DNA from: Flagellimonas algicola
GTDB taxonomy: Bacteria > Bacteroidota > Bacteroidia > Flavobacteriales > Flavobacteriaceae
Direction of reading: 5' to 3'
DNA: 64,000 bases
Assembly (NCBI RefSeq): GCF_005937185.1
Contig: NZ_VCNI01000005.1
Coordinates: 1-64,000 of the forward strand
In this document: positions 9,210-20,062 of the stretch, one piece after another
Layout of the letters: every line of letters starts with the position of its first letter
How positions within the stretch are numbered: the first letter of the stretch is position 1
Notes under the pieces: generated by a model
Databases searched by the model: none
What the model was told of the DNA's origin: nothing
Seen by the model: only the letters and a program-made list of their open reading frames with translations
Translations under genes and position numbers: made by a program

Positions 9210-12200
9210 ATGAAAAAGAGCATCTTAGTTGCAGTCCTAATGCTTTTCACAGGAATTGCATTTTCCCAAACCACAGTAACCCTACAAGATCAATGTAACT
9301 GCGAAGTCTTGAGCGGAACTGCGGTCACTACGGCCGGAGCAATAACTCCTGCAGGTGCGGATACAGGAGACGTTTATGTCAATACCAATACAGGAACTAT
9401 TTATTTCTGGGATGGTGATTCTTGGGAATTGACATCAACAGATGATCAGCAGTTAACTGGGTTTACTTTGGATGGAGCTACGAACGAATTGACACTAACA
9501 TTGGAAAATGGGGGAAATGTAAGTGTCGATTTAAGCAGTTTAAGCGATACACTTACCGACACCAATACAACAATTACTTCTTTCGGAATTGATGGAACTA
9601 ACACCAACCTTGAAATTATAGATTCCGAGGCGAACACGTTTTCAGTTGCCTTGGCAGCCTTGGCAGCTTTGATAGATACAGACACCGATGACCAGACCTT
9701 GAGCATTACAGGGACAGATTTGTCAATTGCTGATGGAAACACCGTTGATATTTCAGGTGTGAATACAGATTCACAAACGCTTTCCTTAACTGGAAATGAC
9801 CTTTCCATCAGTGGTGGCAACACCATCGATATTAGCAGCATCGATACCGATACGGATGACCAAACATTGAGTTTGACAGGAAACACCTTAGCTATTGCCG
9901 ATGGAAACTCTGTTGATTTGAGCGGTTTTGTGGATACTGACGACCAGACCTTGAGTCTTTCAGGTACAGATTTAAGTATAGCAGATGGAAATACGGTAGA
10001 CATTAGTACGATTGATACCGATGATCAAACCTTGAGCATAACGGGATCAGACCTGACTATAGCTGATGGCAACACTGTGGATATCTCCGGTGTGAACACG
10101 GATTCACAAACGCTTTCCTTAACTGGAAATGACCTTTCCATCAGTGGAGGAAATACCGTGGATATTAGCAGCATCGATACCGATACGGATGACCAAACAT
10201 TGAGTTTGACAGGAAATACCCTTTCCATTGCGGATGGGAACTCGGTTGACTTGAGCGGTTATGTGGATACTGACGACCAGACCTTGAGTCTATCAGGAAC
10301 AGATTTGACCATTGCAGACGGAAATACAATTGACATCAGCTCTATTGATACGGATACGGATGATCAAACATTGAGCATTACTGGAACGGATTTGAGCATT
10401 GCCGATGGCAACACTGTGGATATCTCCGGTGTGAACACGGATTCACAAACGCTTTCCTTAACTGGAAATGACCTTTCCATCAGTGGAGGAAATACCGTGG
10501 ATATTAGCAGCATCGATACGGATACGGATGACCAGACGTTGAGTTTGACAGGAAATACCCTTTCCATTGCGGATGGGAACTCTGTTGACTTGAGTGGATA
10601 TGTTGACACGGATGACCAGACCTTGAGTTTGTCGGGTACTGATTTGACCATTGCCGACGGAAACACGGTAGACATCAGCTCTATTGACACAGATACCGAT
10701 GACCAGACCTTGAGTTTGTCGGGTACAGATTTAACCATTGTTGATGGAAACACCATTGACATAAGCTCCATTGATACGGACACGGATGATCAAACATTGA
10801 GCATCACTGGAACGGATTTGAGCATTGCCGATGGCAACACTGTTGATATCTCCGGTGTGAACACGGATTCACAAACGCTTTCCTTAACTGGAAATGACCT
10901 TTCCATCAGTGGAGGAAATACCGTGGATATTAGCAGCATCGATACCGATACAGATGACCAGACTTTGAGTCTATCCGGTACAGATTTGAGCATCGCAGAT
11001 GGAAATACGATAGACATTAGTTCCATCGACACGGACACGGATGACCAGACGTTAAGTTTATCAGGAACTGATTTGAGTATTGCCGACGGGAATACAGTTG
11101 ATTTAAGCGGTATCGATACCGATAATCAGGATGCTAGTGAAGTAAGTTATGATCCTAGCACAACTACCCTGGTATCAAATAATGTTCAAGACGTAATTGA
11201 GGAATTGAAAGCGGAAGTGGATGCCTTTGCAGCTACTTCTGGACAAACGAATACCGCCTCTAATGCTGGGGCAGGGGGTGTTGGACTTTATGCCCGTAAG
11301 ACTGGGGCAGATCTCGAGTTCAAAAACATCAATGCAGGATCTAATCTTATCAGTATAACTGACGATGTTGCAAATGATGAGGTGGATATTGACTTCAATG
11401 TGGCGAACCTTACCATAACAGAAAGCCAAATATCTGACCTTTCCCATACTGTTGATACTGATGATCAAACATTGAGCATCACTGGAACAGATTTGAGTAT
11501 TGCCGATGGCAACACTGTGGATATATCCGGTGTGAACACGGATTCACAGACACTATCCTTAAGTGGAAATGACCTTTCCATCAGTGGAGGAAATACCGTG
11601 GATATTAGCAGCATCGATACCGATACTGATGACCAGACGTTGAGTCTATCCGGTACAGATTTGACTATCGCAGATGGAAATACGATAGACATCAGTTCTA
11701 TAGATACCGACACAGATGATCAGACCTTGAGTTTGACAGGAAACACGTTAGCTATTGCCGATGGAAACTCTGTTGATTTGAGCGGTTTTGTGGATACAGA
11801 TGACCAAACCTTGAGCATAACGGGATCAGACCTGACTATAGCTGATGGCAACACTGTGGATATCTCCGGTGTGAACACGGATTCACAGACGCTATCCTTG
11901 AGTGGAAATGACCTATCCATAAGTGGTGGGAACACGATCGATATTAGTTCAATTGATACCGATACTGATGACCAGACCTTGAGCATTACAGGTACAGATT
12001 TGTCAATTGCTGATGGAAACACGGTTGATATTTCAGGTGTGAATACAGATTCACAGACACTTTCCCTGAGCGGAAATGATCTATCCATCAGTGGTGGCAA
12101 CACCATCGACATCAGTTCCATAGATACCGACACTGATGATCAGACCTTGAGTCTGACAGGAAACACCTTGGCCATTGCCGACGGTAACTCCGTTGACTTG

Positions 12201-15200
12201 AGCGGTTATGTGGATACTGACGACCAGACCTTGAGTCTATCAGGAACAGATTTGACCATTGCCGACGGAAATACCATTGACATCAGTTCCATTGATACGG
12301 ACACGGATGATCAAACATTAAGCATCACTGGAACGGATTTGAGCATTGCCGATGGCAACACTGTGGATATATCCGGTGTGAACACGGATTCACAAACGCT
12401 TTCCCTGAGCGGAAATGATCTATCCATTAGTGGTGGCAACACCATCGACATCAGTTCCATAGATACCGACACTGATGATCAGACCTTGAGTCTGACAGGA
12501 AACACCTTGGCCATTGCCGACGGTAACTCCGTTGACTTGAGCGGTTATGTGGATACTGACGACCAAACATTAAGCCTAACTGGAACGGATTTGAGTATCG
12601 CTGACGGAAATACAGTGGACATTAGTTCAATTGATACCGATGACCAGACCTTGAGTTTGACAGGAACCGACTTGAGCATTGCAGATGGAAATACAGTTGA
12701 TATCAGCTCCATAGATACCGATGACCAGACCTTAAGTCTGACAGGAAACACCTTGGCCATTGCAGATGGTAACTCCGTTGACTTGAGCGGTTATGTGGAT
12801 ACCGATGACCAAACCTTGAGCATTACAGGTTCGGATTTGACAATTGCTGACGGAAACACAGTTGATATTTCAGGTGTGAACACAGATTCACAGACACTTT
12901 CCCTGAGCGGAAGTGATTTATCCATTAGTGGTGGCAACACCATCGATATTAGCTCCATTGACACGGACACGGATGACCAGACCTTGAGTCTGACCGGTAA
13001 TACACTGGCAATCGCTGATGGAAATTCGGTTGATTTGAGTGGATATGTTGATACCGACGACCAAACATTAAGCCTAACTGGAACAGATTTGAGTATCGCA
13101 GATGGTAACACGATAGACATCAGTTCCATTGACACGGACACGGATGACCAGACCTTGAGCATCACGGGCACAGATTTGTCAATTGCCGACGGGAATACAG
13201 TTGATTTAAGCGGTATCGATACCGATAATCAGGATGCTAGTGAAGTAAGTTATGATCCTAGCACAACTACCTTGGTATCAAATAATGTTCAAGACGTAAT
13301 TGAGGAATTGAAAGCGGAAGTGGATGCCTTTGCAGCTACTTCTGGACAAACGAATACCGCCTCTAACGCTGGAGCAGGGGGTGTCGGACTATTTGCTCGT
13401 AAAATTGGCGCTGATTTAGAGTTTAAGAATGTAAATGCGGGATCTAATCTTATCAGCATAACTGACGATGTTGCAAATGATGAGGTGGATATTGACTTCA
13501 ATGTGGCAAACTTAACAATTACAGAGAGTCAAATTTCTGACCTTTCCCATACTGTTGATACTGATGATCAGACATTGAGTCTTACGGGGAACACCCTTTC
13601 CATAGCAGATGGAAATTCCGTTGATTTAAGTGGATTTATTGACACGGACGACCAAACCTTGAGCATTACGGGTTCGGATTTGACAATTGCCGACGGCAAC
13701 ACGGTTGATATCTCCGGTGTGAACACGGATTCACAGACGCTATCCCTGAGCGGAAATGACCTGTCGATAAGTGGTGGGAACACCATTGATATCAGTTCCA
13801 TAGACACCGACACTGATGACCAGACCTTAAGTCTGACAGGAAACACCTTGGCCATTGCGGATGGTAATTCCGTTGACTTGAGCGGTTATGTGGATACCGA
13901 TGACCAGACCTTGAGTTTATCAGGAACCGACTTGAGCATTGCAGATGGAAATACTGTAGACATTAGTTCAATCGATACAGATGACCAAACTTTGAGTCTG
14001 ACAGGTAATACGCTTGCCATTGCTGACGGAAATTCCGTTGACTTGAGCGGTTATGTGGATACTGACGACCAGACCTTGAGTTTGACAGGAAACACCTTGG
14101 CCATTGCAGATGGTAATTCCGTTGATTTGAGCGGTTATGTGGATACAGACGATCAAACCCTGAGCCTATCCGGTACCGACTTAAGTATAGCAGATGGAAA
14201 TACAGTAGACATTAGTTCAATAGATACTGATGATCAGACATTGAGTCTAACAGGAAACACCTTGGCCATTGCAGATGGTAACTCCGTTGATTTGAGCGGT
14301 TATGTGGATACGGACGACCAGACCTTGAGCATCACGGGTACGGATTTGACAATTGCCGACGGCAACACAGTTGATATTTCCGGTGTGAACACGGATTCAC
14401 AGACGCTTTCCCTGAGCGGGAACGACCTTTCCATCAGCGGCGGTAACACCATCGATATCAGTTCCATCGATACCGACACTGATGATCAAACATTGAATCT
14501 AACAGGAAACATCTTGGCCATTGCAGATGGTAACTCTGTTGATTTGAGTGGATATGTAGATACCGACGACCAAACATTAAGCCTAACTGGTACAGATTTG
14601 AGTATCGCAGATGGCAACACGATAGACATCAGTTCAATTGATACCGATACTGATGACCAGACCTTGAGTCTGACAGGGAACACCTTGGCCATTGCAGATG
14701 GTAATTCTGTTGATTTGAGCGGTTATGTGGATACGGATGATCAAACATTAAGCCTAACTGGAACAGATTTGAGTATCGCTGACGGAAATACGGTGGACAT
14801 TAGTTCAATTGATACAGATGACCAAACCTTGAGTTTGTCAGGAACCGACTTGAGCATTGCAGATGGAAATACTGTAGACATTAGTTCAATAGATACAGAT
14901 GACCAGACTTTGAGTCTATCCGGTACAGATTTGAGTATCGCTGACGGAAACACAGTGGACATTAGTTCAATAGATACTGATGATCAGACATTGAGTCTAA
15001 CAGGAAACACCTTGGCCATTGCAGATGGTAACTCCGTTGATTTGAGCGGTTATTTGGATACTGACGACCAAACCTTGAGCATCACGGGTGCAGATTTGAC
15101 AATTGCCGACGGCAACACGGTTGATATCTCCGGTGTGAACACGGATTCACAAACGCTTTCCTTAACGGGAAATGATCTATCCATTAGTGGTGGTAACACC

Positions 15201-18005
15201 ATCGATATTAGCTCCATTGACACGGACACGGATGACCAAACCTTGAGTCTGACCGGTAATACGCTTGCCATCGCTGATGGAAATTCCATTGACTTGAGCG
15301 GTTATGTGGATACCGATGACCAGACCTTGAGTTTGACAGGAAACACTTTGGCCATTGCAGATGGTAATTCTGTTGATTTGAGTGGATATGTGGATACCGA
15401 TGACCAGACCTTGAGTTTGACAGGAAACACTTTGGCCATTGTAGATGGTAATTCGGTTGATTTGAGCGGTTATGTGGATACCGATGACCAGACCTTGAGT
15501 TTGACAGGAAACACCTTGGCCATTGCAGATGGTAATTCTGTTGATTTGAGCGGTTATGTGGACACGGACGACCAGACCTTGAGCATCACGGGTACAGATT
15601 TGACAATTGCCGACGGCAACACGGTTGATATCTCCGGTGTGAACACGGATTCACAGACACTTTCCCTGAGCGGAAATGATCTATCCATCAGTGGTGGCAA
15701 CACCATCGATATTAGTTCCATCGATACGGACACGGATGACCAAACATTGAGTTTGACAGGAAACACCTTGGCCATTGCAGATGGTAATTCTGTTGATTTG
15801 AGCGGTTATGTGGATACGGATGATCAAACATTAAGCCTAACTGGAACAGATTTGAGTATCGCTGACGGAAATACCGTGGACATTAGTTCAATTGATACCG
15901 ATGACCAGACCTTGAGTTTGACAGGAAACACCTTGGCCATTGCAGACGGTAATTCTGTTGATTTGAGCGGTTATGTGGACACGGACGACCAGACCTTGAG
16001 CATCACGGGTACAGATTTGACAATTGCCGACGGAAACACAGTTGACATTTCTGGTGTGAACACGGATTCACAGACGCTATCCTTGAGTGGAAATGACCTA
16101 TCTATAAGTGGTGGGAACACGATTGACATCAGTTCTATAGATACCGACACTGATGATCAGACCTTGAGTCTAACAGGAAACACCTTGGCCATTGCTGATG
16201 GTAACTCCGTTGACTTGAGCGGTTATGTGGATACCGATGACCAAACATTAAGCCTAACTGGAACGGATTTGAGTATCGCTGACGGAAATACAGTGGACAT
16301 TAGTTCAATTGATACCGATGACCAGACCTTGAGTTTGTCAGGAACCGACTTGAGCATTGCAGATGGAAATACAGTTGATATCAGCTCCATAGATACCGAT
16401 GACCAGACCTTAAGTCTGACAGGAAACACCTTGGCCATTGCGGATGGTAATTCTGTGGACTTGAGCGGTTATGTGGACACGGACGATCAAACATTAAGCC
16501 TAACTGGTACCGATTTAAGTATCGCAGATGGTAACACGATAGATATTAGTTCAATAGATACCGATGACCAAACTTTGAGTCTGACAGGTAATACGCTTGC
16601 CATTGCTGACGGAAATTCCGTTGATTTGAGCGGTTATGTGGATACCGATGACCAAACCTTGAGCATTACAGGTTCGGATTTGACAATTGCCGACGGCAAC
16701 ACGGTTGATATCTCCGGTGTGAACACGGATTCACAGACGCTATCCTTGAGTGGAAATGACCTATCCATAAGTGGTGGGAACACGATCGACATCAGTTCTA
16801 TAGATACCGATACTGATGACCAGACCTTGAGTTTGACAGGAAACACCTTGGCCATTGCAGATGGTAATTCTGTTGATTTGAGCGGTTATGTGGACACGGA
16901 CGACCAGACCTTGAGCATCACGGGTACAGATTTGACAATTGCCGACGGAAACACAGTTGACATCTCCGGTGTGAACACGGATTCACAGACACTTTCCCTG
17001 AGTGGAAATGACCTATCCCTAAGTGGTGGGAACACGATTGACATCAGTTCTATAGATACCGACACAGATGATCAGACCTTGAGTCTAACAGGGAACACCT
17101 TGGCCATTGCGGATGGTAACTCCGTTGATTTGAGTGGATATGTGGATACGGACGATCAAACCTTGAGCCTATCCGGTACGGACTTGACAATTGCTGACGG
17201 AAATACAGTTGATATCAGCTCCATTGATACCGATACCGATGACCAGACCTTGAGCCTGTCAGGTACGGACTTAACCATTGTAGATGGAAACACGATTGAC
17301 ATCTCTGGTGTGAACACAGATGGGCAAACGCTAGGTCTTAGTGGAACCAACCTTTCCATTAGCGGAGGAAATACGATTGATATAAGTAGTATTGATACAG
17401 ATACCGACGACCAAACTTTGAGTCTGTCCGGTACAAACCTGACCATTGTAGATGGGAACACTATAGATATCAGTTCTATTGATACCGATACTGATGACCA
17501 GACCTTGAGTTTATCTGGTACCGATTTAACCATTGCCGATGGTAATACCATCGATATAAGCAGTATTGATACAGATAATCAAAACGCCAGCGAAGTAGAT
17601 CTGGTTACCCCGGTGGATATGGATGAGGCAGGAGAAGCATCACCTACTAACGAAACAACGGTTGAAGAAGCAATCCAGGCGATAGCACCGATTACTTCCA
17701 AAGCGGCCAGAATTTTTTATCCGCCATCTATAGCGGTTCCGGCATCTTCTGTAGGACCAGGAACGCCGATAGACTTGCATGCTCAGTATGTTGCACAATA
17801 TGGAAGTCCTGCAGTGAAAAGCCCATCGGCACCTAATGGTATACCAACCTATACGGCTAGTGAACTTCACTATTATATTACGTATTACGATACCTCGGTG
17901 TTTTCCGGAGTTTCAGTAACGGATGCAGGTGTCATGTCATTTACCGTTGATGCTGTGCCAACAGGATACAATTCATTGATCAATGTAGTATTTGTTGTTA
18001 AATAA
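9210..18005 (+). CDS. Giant repetitive secreted protein (about 86 x 28-aa repeats)
   Basis: I prefer the ATG at 9210 because it starts a clean signal peptide (MKKSILVAVLMLFTGIAFSQ); an ATG at 9189 adds seven residues. The 2931-aa product has an N-terminal region containing GDVYVNTNTGTIYFWDGDSW. About 86 tandem units of 27-30 residues follow, of the type DDQTLSLTGNTLAIADGNSV. Two nearly identical non-repeat spacers interrupt the array (11110-11465 and 13213-13568), and a 140-residue C-terminal domain ends in INVVFVVK. The repeats are acidic, lack Cys, and alternate short beta strands with DGN/SGGN turns, which suggests a beta-solenoid or fibre. No T9SS CTD is present. The neighbours are T9SS substrates and SprF proteins. 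The function is unknown; a surface fibre or adhesin is likely. Confidence 0.85.
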   Translation: MKKSILVAVLMLFTGIAFSQTTVTLQDQCNCEVLSGTAVTTAGAITPAGADTGDVYVNTNTGTIYFWDGDSWELTSTDDQQLTGFTLDGATNELTLTLENGGNVSVDLSSLSDTLTDTNTTITSFGIDGTNTNLEIIDSEANTFSVALAALAALIDTDTDDQTLSITGTDLSIADGNTVDISGVNTDSQTLSLTGNDLSISGGNTIDISSIDTDTDDQTLSLTGNTLAIADGNSVDLSGFVDTDDQTLSLSGTDLSIADGNTVDISTIDTDDQTLSITGSDLTIADGNTVDISGVNTDSQTLSLTGNDLSISGGNTVDISSIDTDTDDQTLSLTGNTLSIADGNSVDLSGYVDTDDQTLSLSGTDLTIADGNTIDISSIDTDTDDQTLSITGTDLSIADGNTVDISGVNTDSQTLSLTGNDLSISGGNTVDISSIDTDTDDQTLSLTGNTLSIADGNSVDLSGYVDTDDQTLSLSGTDLTIADGNTVDISSIDTDTDDQTLSLSGTDLTIVDGNTIDISSIDTDTDDQTLSITGTDLSIADGNTVDISGVNTDSQTLSLTGNDLSISGGNTVDISSIDTDTDDQTLSLSGTDLSIADGNTIDISSIDTDTDDQTLSLSGTDLSIADGNTVDLSGIDTDNQDASEVSYDPSTTTLVSNNVQDVIEELKAEVDAFAATSGQTNTASNAGAGGVGLYARKTGADLEFKNINAGSNLISITDDVANDEVDIDFNVANLTITESQISDLSHTVDTDDQTLSITGTDLSIADGNTVDISGVNTDSQTLSLSGNDLSISGGNTVDISSIDTDTDDQTLSLSGTDLTIADGNTIDISSIDTDTDDQTLSLTGNTLAIADGNSVDLSGFVDTDDQTLSITGSDLTIADGNTVDISGVNTDSQTLSLSGNDLSISGGNTIDISSIDTDTDDQTLSITGTDLSIADGNTVDISGVNTDSQTLSLSGNDLSISGGNTIDISSIDTDTDDQTLSLTGNTLAIADGNSVDLSGYVDTDDQTLSLSGTDLTIADGNTIDISSIDTDTDDQTLSITGTDLSIADGNTVDISGVNTDSQTLSLSGNDLSISGGNTIDISSIDTDTDDQTLSLTGNTLAIADGNSVDLSGYVDTDDQTLSLTGTDLSIADGNTVDISSIDTDDQTLSLTGTDLSIADGNTVDISSIDTDDQTLSLTGNTLAIADGNSVDLSGYVDTDDQTLSITGSDLTIADGNTVDISGVNTDSQTLSLSGSDLSISGGNTIDISSIDTDTDDQTLSLTGNTLAIADGNSVDLSGYVDTDDQTLSLTGTDLSIADGNTIDISSIDTDTDDQTLSITGTDLSIADGNTVDLSGIDTDNQDASEVSYDPSTTTLVSNNVQDVIEELKAEVDAFAATSGQTNTASNAGAGGVGLFARKIGADLEFKNVNAGSNLISITDDVANDEVDIDFNVANLTITESQISDLSHTVDTDDQTLSLTGNTLSIADGNSVDLSGFIDTDDQTLSITGSDLTIADGNTVDISGVNTDSQTLSLSGNDLSISGGNTIDISSIDTDTDDQTLSLTGNTLAIADGNSVDLSGYVDTDDQTLSLSGTDLSIADGNTVDISSIDTDDQTLSLTGNTLAIADGNSVDLSGYVDTDDQTLSLTGNTLAIADGNSVDLSGYVDTDDQTLSLSGTDLSIADGNTVDISSIDTDDQTLSLTGNTLAIADGNSVDLSGYVDTDDQTLSITGTDLTIADGNTVDISGVNTDSQTLSLSGNDLSISGGNTIDISSIDTDTDDQTLNLTGNILAIADGNSVDLSGYVDTDDQTLSLTGTDLSIADGNTIDISSIDTDTDDQTLSLTGNTLAIADGNSVDLSGYVDTDDQTLSLTGTDLSIADGNTVDISSIDTDDQTLSLSGTDLSIADGNTVDISSIDTDDQTLSLSGTDLSIADGNTVDISSIDTDDQTLSLTGNTLAIADGNSVDLSGYLDTDDQTLSITGADLTIADGNTVDISGVNTDSQTLSLTGNDLSISGGNTIDISSIDTDTDDQTLSLTGNTLAIADGNSIDLSGYVDTDDQTLSLTGNTLAIADGNSVDLSGYVDTDDQTLSLTGNTLAIVDGNSVDLSGYVDTDDQTLSLTGNTLAIADGNSVDLSGYVDTDDQTLSITGTDLTIADGNTVDISGVNTDSQTLSLSGNDLSISGGNTIDISSIDTDTDDQTLSLTGNTLAIADGNSVDLSGYVDTDDQTLSLTGTDLSIADGNTVDISSIDTDDQTLSLTGNTLAIADGNSVDLSGYVDTDDQTLSITGTDLTIADGNTVDISGVNTDSQTLSLSGNDLSISGGNTIDISSIDTDTDDQTLSLTGNTLAIADGNSVDLSGYVDTDDQTLSLTGTDLSIADGNTVDISSIDTDDQTLSLSGTDLSIADGNTVDISSIDTDDQTLSLTGNTLAIADGNSVDLSGYVDTDDQTLSLTGTDLSIADGNTIDISSIDTDDQTLSLTGNTLAIADGNSVDLSGYVDTDDQTLSITGSDLTIADGNTVDISGVNTDSQTLSLSGNDLSISGGNTIDISSIDTDTDDQTLSLTGNTLAIADGNSVDLSGYVDTDDQTLSITGTDLTIADGNTVDISGVNTDSQTLSLSGNDLSLSGGNTIDISSIDTDTDDQTLSLTGNTLAIADGNSVDLSGYVDTDDQTLSLSGTDLTIADGNTVDISSIDTDTDDQTLSLSGTDLTIVDGNTIDISGVNTDGQTLGLSGTNLSISGGNTIDISSIDTDTDDQTLSLSGTNLTIVDGNTIDISSIDTDTDDQTLSLSGTDLTIADGNTIDISSIDTDNQNASEVDLVTPVDMDEAGEASPTNETTVEEAIQAIAPITSKAARIFYPPSIAVPASSVGPGTPIDLHAQYVAQYGSPAVKSPSAPNGIPTYTASELHYYITYYDTSVFSGVSVTDAGVMSFTVDAVPTGYNSLINVVFVVK
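11110..11465 (+). repeat. Non-repeat spacer module 1 inside the giant gene
   Basis: About 117 residues interrupt the 28-aa array. They begin at DNQDASEVSYDPS, pass through an NVQDVIEELKAEVDAF helix and a SNAGAGGVGLYARKTGADLE segment, and end at ITESQISDLSH. The second copy begins 2103 bp (701 codons) downstream and differs at only a few residues. The wording resembles neck and shaft segments of phage tail fibres. Confidence 0.85.
13213..13568 (+). repeat. Non-repeat spacer module 2 inside the giant gene
   Basis: This is the second copy of the spacer. It changes GLYARKTGADLE to GLFARKIGADLE and INAG to VNAG. It also carries many synonymous changes in the central part, so the duplication is not very recent. 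Confidence 0.85.
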
Positions 18006-18026
18006 ATATAAAGACTATAACAGATT

Positions 18027-20048
18027 TTGAAATCGAATACCCCACATAAGTCTTTATTATTTGTAGCGCTGACCTTATTGTTCGGAAGTCAGTTTTTGCA
18101 AGCACAATTTCTGTTGCAAGCTCCCAACAGCGGTGATGAAACCAACTATCAATGGTATGAAGCCTCCGATTTGGGAACAGTACTTGGTACTGACTTTTTT
18201 TATGAAGCTACCCAACCTGGCGTGTATTTTGCCACCTATGACGGAACGCTGTGCGGATCAAATGCCACAGGATACTTTATTTTAACGGATTGTGCTGCTC
18301 CTGATAATCAGGTAACTCTGAATATTGCCGCAAGCATTCCCTCTGGAGCCACAGTAAGTTGGAATCCTCCGCTGCCAGGAGATCAGACCCAACCTACAGT
18401 CACAAGTACCCAAACCGTGGAACGTTACGTTGCCACCATAAGCAAAGCTGGGAATTCCAGCGAACTCCCTCGATTCACAGTAGTTTGTATGAGTCAAGCG
18501 GGTAATTTGGTGGACGATTTTGTTTCTGTGGATGAGGATAACAGTGTGGTAGTGGATATTTTCGCCAATGATACAGACTTACCAACCGACGGCATTCTTA
18601 CAACAACAGATCCTGCTAACGGAAGTGTGACGATTAACGATAATGGTACGGCCAACGACCCAACGGACGATATAGTGACGTACATACCGGATCCAGATTT
18701 CAACGGAACCGACACTTTTGATTATACCTTATGCAATTTGTTTGGGGCATGTAGTACTGCAACAGTCACTGTTGATGTGCTCCCAATTGTGGATGCTTTG
18801 GATGATTCCGTAGCTACAGATCAAGATGTTGCTGTTGACATTGATATGTTGGCCAATGACAATGATCTACCAATCACCGGAAGTATTACAACCACAAGCC
18901 CTACAAATGGTTCCATCGTTTTAAATGATAATGGAACACCGACCAATCCTTCGGATGATTTCATAACGTATACCCCAAATCCAGGGTATTTGGGAACTGA
19001 TTCCTTGGATTATACCATTTGTGATGGCGCAGCTAATTGCAGTACTGCCACCATCACCATTATGGTAAATGTTCCAACCATCGATTTAGATGCTGATGAT
19101 GACGGTATTGTTGATGCTTTTGAAGACTTGAATACGGACAATGATAACGATCCCACTACGGATCCAACCGACACAGACGCGGATGGTATTCCAGATTATC
19201 TGGATATAGATAGCGATAATGATGGTATTCCAGATAATGTGGAGGCTCAGACTACATTCGGATATATTCCACCTAGTTTGACCGATGCCAATGACAATGG
19301 CTTGGATGATGCTTACGAAAATGGTGGAAATGTGGGATTGATTCCGGTTGATACCGAAGGAGATGGCATTCCTGATTATGTGGATGAGGATAGTGATGAT
19401 GACAATGTACCGGACCTAATTGAAGGAAATGACCGAGATCAAGATGGAATTGCCGATGTTACCATAACAGGCTCAGACAAAGACAACGATGGACTTGATG
19501 ATGCATTTGAAGGTTCAACATCCATAGATATTGATGTAAACGATGAAATTGATGATCCTTCCACGGATTTAATGGACACAGATTCTGATGGGCAACTGGA
19601 CTACCGCGATTCAGATGATGACGATGACGGTATTGAGACCATTGATGAAGATTTGGATTTGGATGGGAACTATGCCAATGACGATTCTGATTCGGATGGA
19701 ATACCGAACTATTTAGATCCAGATTTGGGGCCAACCCAAGTTGATGTCATTGATGTGATCAATGTGATAACGCCAAATGGAGACGGAATTCATGATGTAT
19801 TCACCATAAATAATTTAGAAGATTATCCAAACAACACAGTAAAGATTTATAACAGATGGGGTGTGCAGGTCTACGCAACCAAGTCATACAACACCACCGG
19901 AAATGTCTTTGATGGCACTTCGGAAGGAAGGGTAACCGTTAACAAGGATAACAAACTCCCAGTAGGTACGTATTTCTATATCATAGACTACCAAGACCCA
20001 ACTGGAAGAATGAACCAGCTATCAGGCTACCTATACATTAACCGATAA
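18027..20048 (+). CDS. T9SS type B sorting-domain surface protein
   Basis: This 673-aa protein starts at a TTG; the signal peptide follows at once ([19 protein letters not shown]), and no better start lies within it. Two tandem Ig/cadherin-like modules (about 160-345; [19 protein letters not shown]) are followed by about 220 residues of Asp-rich thrombospondin type 3-like calcium-binding repeats ([21 protein letters not shown]). The last 95 residues are a type B T9SS CTD ([31 protein letters not shown]). It starts 21 bp after the giant repeat gene and is followed 14 bp later by PorP/SprF, so the three are probably cotranscribed. It is related in design to the partial gene at the window start. 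Confidence 0.9.
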   Translation: MKSNTPHKSLLFVALTLLFGSQFLQAQFLLQAPNSGDETNYQWYEASDLGTVLGTDFFYEATQPGVYFATYDGTLCGSNATGYFILTDCAAPDNQVTLNIAASIPSGATVSWNPPLPGDQTQPTVTSTQTVERYVATISKAGNSSELPRFTVVCMSQAGNLVDDFVSVDEDNSVVVDIFANDTDLPTDGILTTTDPANGSVTINDNGTANDPTDDIVTYIPDPDFNGTDTFDYTLCNLFGACSTATVTVDVLPIVDALDDSVATDQDVAVDIDMLANDNDLPITGSITTTSPTNGSIVLNDNGTPTNPSDDFITYTPNPGYLGTDSLDYTICDGAANCSTATITIMVNVPTIDLDADDDGIVDAFEDLNTDNDNDPTTDPTDTDADGIPDYLDIDSDNDGIPDNVEAQTTFGYIPPSLTDANDNGLDDAYENGGNVGLIPVDTEGDGIPDYVDEDSDDDNVPDLIEGNDRDQDGIADVTITGSDKDNDGLDDAFEGSTSIDIDVNDEIDDPSTDLMDTDSDGQLDYRDSDDDDDGIETIDEDLDLDGNYANDDSDSDGIPNYLDPDLGPTQVDVIDVINVITPNGDGIHDVFTINNLEDYPNNTVKIYNRWGVQVYATKSYNTTGNVFDGTSEGRVTVNKDNKLPVGTYFYIIDYQDPTGRMNQLSGYLYINR

Positions 20049-20062
20049 ACGAATTTGAAGCT

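Larger units (their letters stand above)
9681..17578 (+). repeat. Tandem coding repeat array, 84-bp unit, about 86 copies
   Basis: The unit is close to 28 codons. I counted about 86 units by eye: about 17 before the first spacer, 21 between the spacers and 48 after. Central copies are nearly identical in DNA (for example four in a row at 15310-15560), while the first and last few copies differ more in codon choice. That pattern suggests expansion and homogenisation by recombination. The array leaves long open frames on the opposite strand, which I treat as shadows. Confidence 0.9.

Noticed and set aside
9446..17551. Many long minus-strand open frames (60-185 codons) across the repeat gene
   Set aside because: They share one periodic low-complexity translation and follow from the codon pattern of the 84-bp repeat on the plus strand; no starts, signals or family matches support them.
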